From the NCBI GenBank assembly GCA_013398615.1, contig VZSR01000520.1:24458215-24522214 (forward strand): a stretch of 64,000 nucleotides of DNA, given 5' to 3'. This DNA is from Brachypodius melanocephalos. Its lineage: Eukaryota; Chordata; Aves; Passeriformes; Pycnonotidae. The translations under genes and the position numbers were made by a program. Below are positions 60,821-64,000 of the stretch, piece after piece (position 1 is the stretch's first letter; every line of letters starts with the position of its first letter). The notes beneath the pieces are model-generated. The model made no database searches and had not been told where the DNA came from. It saw only the letters and a program-made list of their open reading frames with translations.

Positions 60821-61779
60821 CATGCTTTCAATTCTAGAACATAACTGTGCATGATGTGTTCTTCTGTTTATTATTATGAAGGAAATAATAATGTGGTTTC
60901 TGTATTTTGCATGGATTATTGAATTAGGTGTTTGAAGTTTCATCCTGTTCATCCTGAGACACAACTGACAAATGTGTCTATAGTATTGGATGTTGAGATG
61001 TGTATAAAAACTTTTTGCCACAAAGGAGCATTATTAATTTATTGAGAACAAATGAAGTTTCTTTTCTCAGTTGTTTTGAACTTTAAACCTCTGTACCTGA
61101 TAGGAAAGGGACACTCTAATAGTACTTCCCTTGTGTCCTATTACTGGATGTTTATGGAGTACCCTGCATTATCCAGGGAGCTGACACGATGACAGGGAGT
61201 CATTTGGAGTCAAGAAATGCTGAAAGAGACCATTAAAATGTCTTGCAGGGAGGGTTCCAACAAGGACACATTTTGACGCTTTCACCAATGCTCAGTATGA
61301 AAAGATGAGTTTGTAAAATATAGTAATTTGGGGTGGGTTGGTTTGGGATTATATTTTCATTTAATTGCTGACAACTGTTTTTCAAAAATTAAAAGGCAGG
61401 GCAGAAATGGGGAAAAAGTTAGTTGTTAATGCTTATTCCTAATCCTGCCGCATTCAGAAATGTTTAGGCAGGATAGCTCCTTTCTGCTTGCACTCTAAAA
61501 TGAAGCAGAAATATTTTGCATGATAATTTTCAGAGTGGGACCATTTACTTCTACTGCAGTCACCCTGAGGAGGAAAAGAAAAAGTGAAATAATACTTATT
61601 TCAGCTGCTTTAAATTGGGACCCACACAGCTATGAGGAAGCAACTATTAGCATAGGCTACTTACTGTCAGTTTTGCTGTACCCCACCAACAATTAAATGG
61701 GAAATTTTAATATTTGGTGACAAAAAAAGACTAATTTTAAATATTATCTGGTGAGAATATGAATAGAGGCTCATTAAGT

Positions 61780-62345
61780 CCTCAAAGAACACGCAAGCAA
61801 TTGGCTGTAATAAGTTCAGTAATTGTTATTTTGTGCTGGCTTTGGCAAACCCAATGATAGAAATGGAAGCAAGAGCTGTTTCTAGCTCATATCAGTATTC
61901 TTGTCTCTCATTAAAGTCCCTCGTTTTGTAATAGACTTTAATCCCTGACTTAATCTGTTTGGGAGTTAGTATCAAGAATCTCACATTTTGAAATCGGTAC
62001 ACCACCATGTTGCTAATACAGTAAAGAATTGGAACTTTAATGTTTATTATTGTCTTATGTTCATATTAATCTGGTTTATGCATAGTATCCAACAAAGTCT
62101 AATAAGCCAGTAAAGAAGAAGGATGGATAATTAGTTTAAGCAGGTAAATGCTAATTAGGAAACTCCTGAAAGGCGTCCATTATACACTAGCTTAAAACAA
62201 ATTTTACAGCCCTGGTTAGTGGTGTAATCCAAATTCTGTCAAGGCAACTGCATTTTCTGTAATTGAGATGTGTATGTTTGCTTTGCATAACAGATGGCTC
62301 TGTATGCTTAGACTGATAGCTAGGAAAATAATAATTGCATTATTC
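61780..62345. promoter_or_regulatory. Candidate conserved enhancer 1.0-1.5 kb after the PAS-A exon
   Basis: A repeat-free, complex AT-rich block. It contains CAAGCAATTGGC near 61795, GATAATTAG near 62126, AGGTAAATGCTAATTAGGA at 62142-62160 and TTTGGCAAACCCAATG near 61841. Clustered homeodomain words and few homopolymers suggest constraint. Confidence 0.35.
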
Positions 62346-62349
62346 TGGC

Positions 62350-64000
62350 CAAAAGAATATTAGCTCTTGGGTTTTGGCCATTTCAGTCAGTCCTCCTGCC
62401 AGCACAGCATATGCACATATATGGATTGGATTTTCAAGGAAATTGATGCATCTGGAATAGTGTGGCCATCTGAAATATCATCTGTTCAAGAAAAATTTGG
62501 CTTTAACCCTATGTTAGTCTCTTGTTGAAAGGATTTTCTGCCACTGTCTTTCAAGCTATAGAGTTGATAAATCTCTCCTTACTCTGAACTCGCATCATGT
62601 TGTTAAGACTTTACACTCCATCTTGATCCATATACATTTCAAAAAAGGGTTCAGATAAATGGAGCAATTTTCTTTGCATGTTAGACTATTGGAAATATCA
62701 GGGCAAATATTTCCATGCGTTCACCACTGAAAGTACCGATGGAAAAACTACCAAAAATGAGAACCAGTACTGTGGATTTTTATAGAATAATAAATTAATC
62801 TACTGAGATTTACTAAAATACCTGAGGTTTTTTTGCTTTACTTCTCTTCTGTCTTTGTGGAGACATTTTGTTTTTCTAAGACCTACAGTATTTATGTATT
62901 TTTGATATACTGTTCTCTTGGTACAGCATTATATCGCTAGTCTCTTAATAATTTTAAAAGAAGTGCTGTAAATACTTTCTACTGAATCACTAGTCAAAGC
63001 TTATTTGTTGCTAAAAATATTAGCTAGTCTATCCATAGAACCATTTCCCAAGTATAAATGGAAATGCTGCAGTTTTCACCACACCAAACTTAAAATGCTT
63101 GTCAATTCTGAATTTCTGGGTTGGTGCTATGTGATCCATGCAGTATTGTATTCCTTGCACTGCAAGTAAACATTGATATGCCCTGTGCTGATACCCCAAG
63201 ACTTTATATTTATATACAACCTCCAGGCAGTGTTGCACTTAAAGGCATTATGATGTACATTATTATTTGAAATATCTTCATGAAGTGCTGACTTTGGAGT
63301 CTTACTTTCTAGTCAAATTATTTCTCTAAGACTTCATCCTTGTTTGATGAGGGTTTTTTTCTTTTTATTTTTTAAATAGTATGCACGGAAATAATGTAAA
63401 ATATATTTTGTATTTGCAAACCAAAATCTCATGTCTCCTAGATAAAGGAAAATAGTTCTTGTATTGAATCTCAGCAGGTGAAAACAGTTATGGTAGTCAA
63501 TTTTACTGTTTTCTGAACATTTAGAGCCAGTGGTGCAAAACGAATGGATGCCAATGTTCTAAGATAGCTGCAGGACTAATAGTAAACAAATCTAATAAAA
63601 CAGTATCTTGGAAGGTAGCCTGGAAATTATAATAATAAAGTTACCCCTGGCAAAAGTAACAGTGTATTTGAACAGTAAGCAAAAATTGCAATAAGTACCC
63701 TTTTAACATTACAGTGAATATAACTTACATGTACACACCCATCAACATATATATTTTGTATATTTTTTAAAAATAATTTATCTTCCAGCTAAATGCCAAC
63801 CAAGAATTTTAAGCTAGTTTGGCAGATGTATATTTCAGACCACACCATGGAATTACAATCAGAGCAATTTCGGAGAACAGACATGCATTTCAAAGTTTAG
63901 AAAAAGAGAGTCAGCTGAAAATAATGAGTGAGAGAAGGCAGAGAGTCAAGGGAAGAGAAATGGACCAAGAATCTACCAGTTAAAGAGTCTGTGTATATTG
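62350..64000. other. Intronic sequence, no gene seen
   Basis: AT-rich unique sequence; no repeat family, exon or strong regulatory cluster recognised. The next NPAS3 exon is not here. Confidence 0.7.

Larger units (their letters stand above)
60814..64000 (+). other. NPAS3: NPAS3 intron downstream of the PAS-A exon (5' part)
   Basis: The intron runs from the GTAAGTA donor to the window end. The next exon should encode the rest of PAS-A and was not recognised in these 3.2 kb. It contains one enhancer-like AT-rich block near 61.8-62.35 kb and otherwise unremarkable sequence. Confidence 0.8.

Noticed and set aside
1..64000. CRISPR array, prophage, operon or other prokaryotic system
   Set aside because: There are no regularly spaced repeats or clustered long genes; CR1 elements, spliced exon structure and composition show an avian nuclear genome.

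Overview
The window is a piece of a bird genome, most likely a songbird (passerine). It is AT-rich, intron-like DNA with stop codons throughout all six frames. Its only recognisable repeats are relics of avian CR1 LINEs (several ending in the diagnostic ATTCTATG-type 3' octamers), one tRNA-Ile/CR1 hybrid SINE of the TguSINE1 type known from zebra finch, a probable LTR-retroelement fragment and faint MIR-like relics. There are no bacterial-type operons, no CRISPR array and no functional RNA gene.

One protein-coding exon can be supported: 60724-60813 on the + strand. It is exactly 30 codons long, is bounded by a good polypyrimidine tract/AG acceptor and a GTAAGT donor, and encodes the start of the PAS-A domain of a bHLH-PAS transcription factor. 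The peptide (opening [10 protein letters not shown], ending IYLGLSQ) is that of NPAS3; NPAS1 is nearly identical here, but the very long AT-rich intron favours NPAS3. I read the window as intron (1-60723), one exon (60724-60813), then intron (60814-64000). Neither the previous exon (end of bHLH/linker) nor the next one (rest of PAS-A) was recognised.

Layout: 1-16 kb is plain intron with small tandem duplications, an old CR1 coding-region relic near 8.4 kb and a MIR-like relic near 11.2 kb. At 16.9-17.1 kb and 20.1-20.4 kb are two enhancer-like segments carrying RFX X-box-type sites. CR1 3' ends lie at 25.9, 33.2, 41.5, 42.3 and 49.9 kb. The SINE at 27.74 kb is followed at once by a small GC/CpG-rich block. 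At 42.66 kb an LTR-like repeat abuts CR1. At 49.1-50.5 kb a roughly 150-bp sequence occurs twice in direct orientation on either side of a CR1 copy. Enhancer-like segments with homeodomain, POU or NFI-like motifs are proposed at 36.6, 46.4, 54.5, 55.4 and 61.8 kb.

The introns of NPAS3 are known in vertebrates for many conserved noncoding enhancers, so the regulatory candidates are the most biologically interesting part. They are inferred by eye and need alignment to other birds and to mammals. I found no new multi-gene system.
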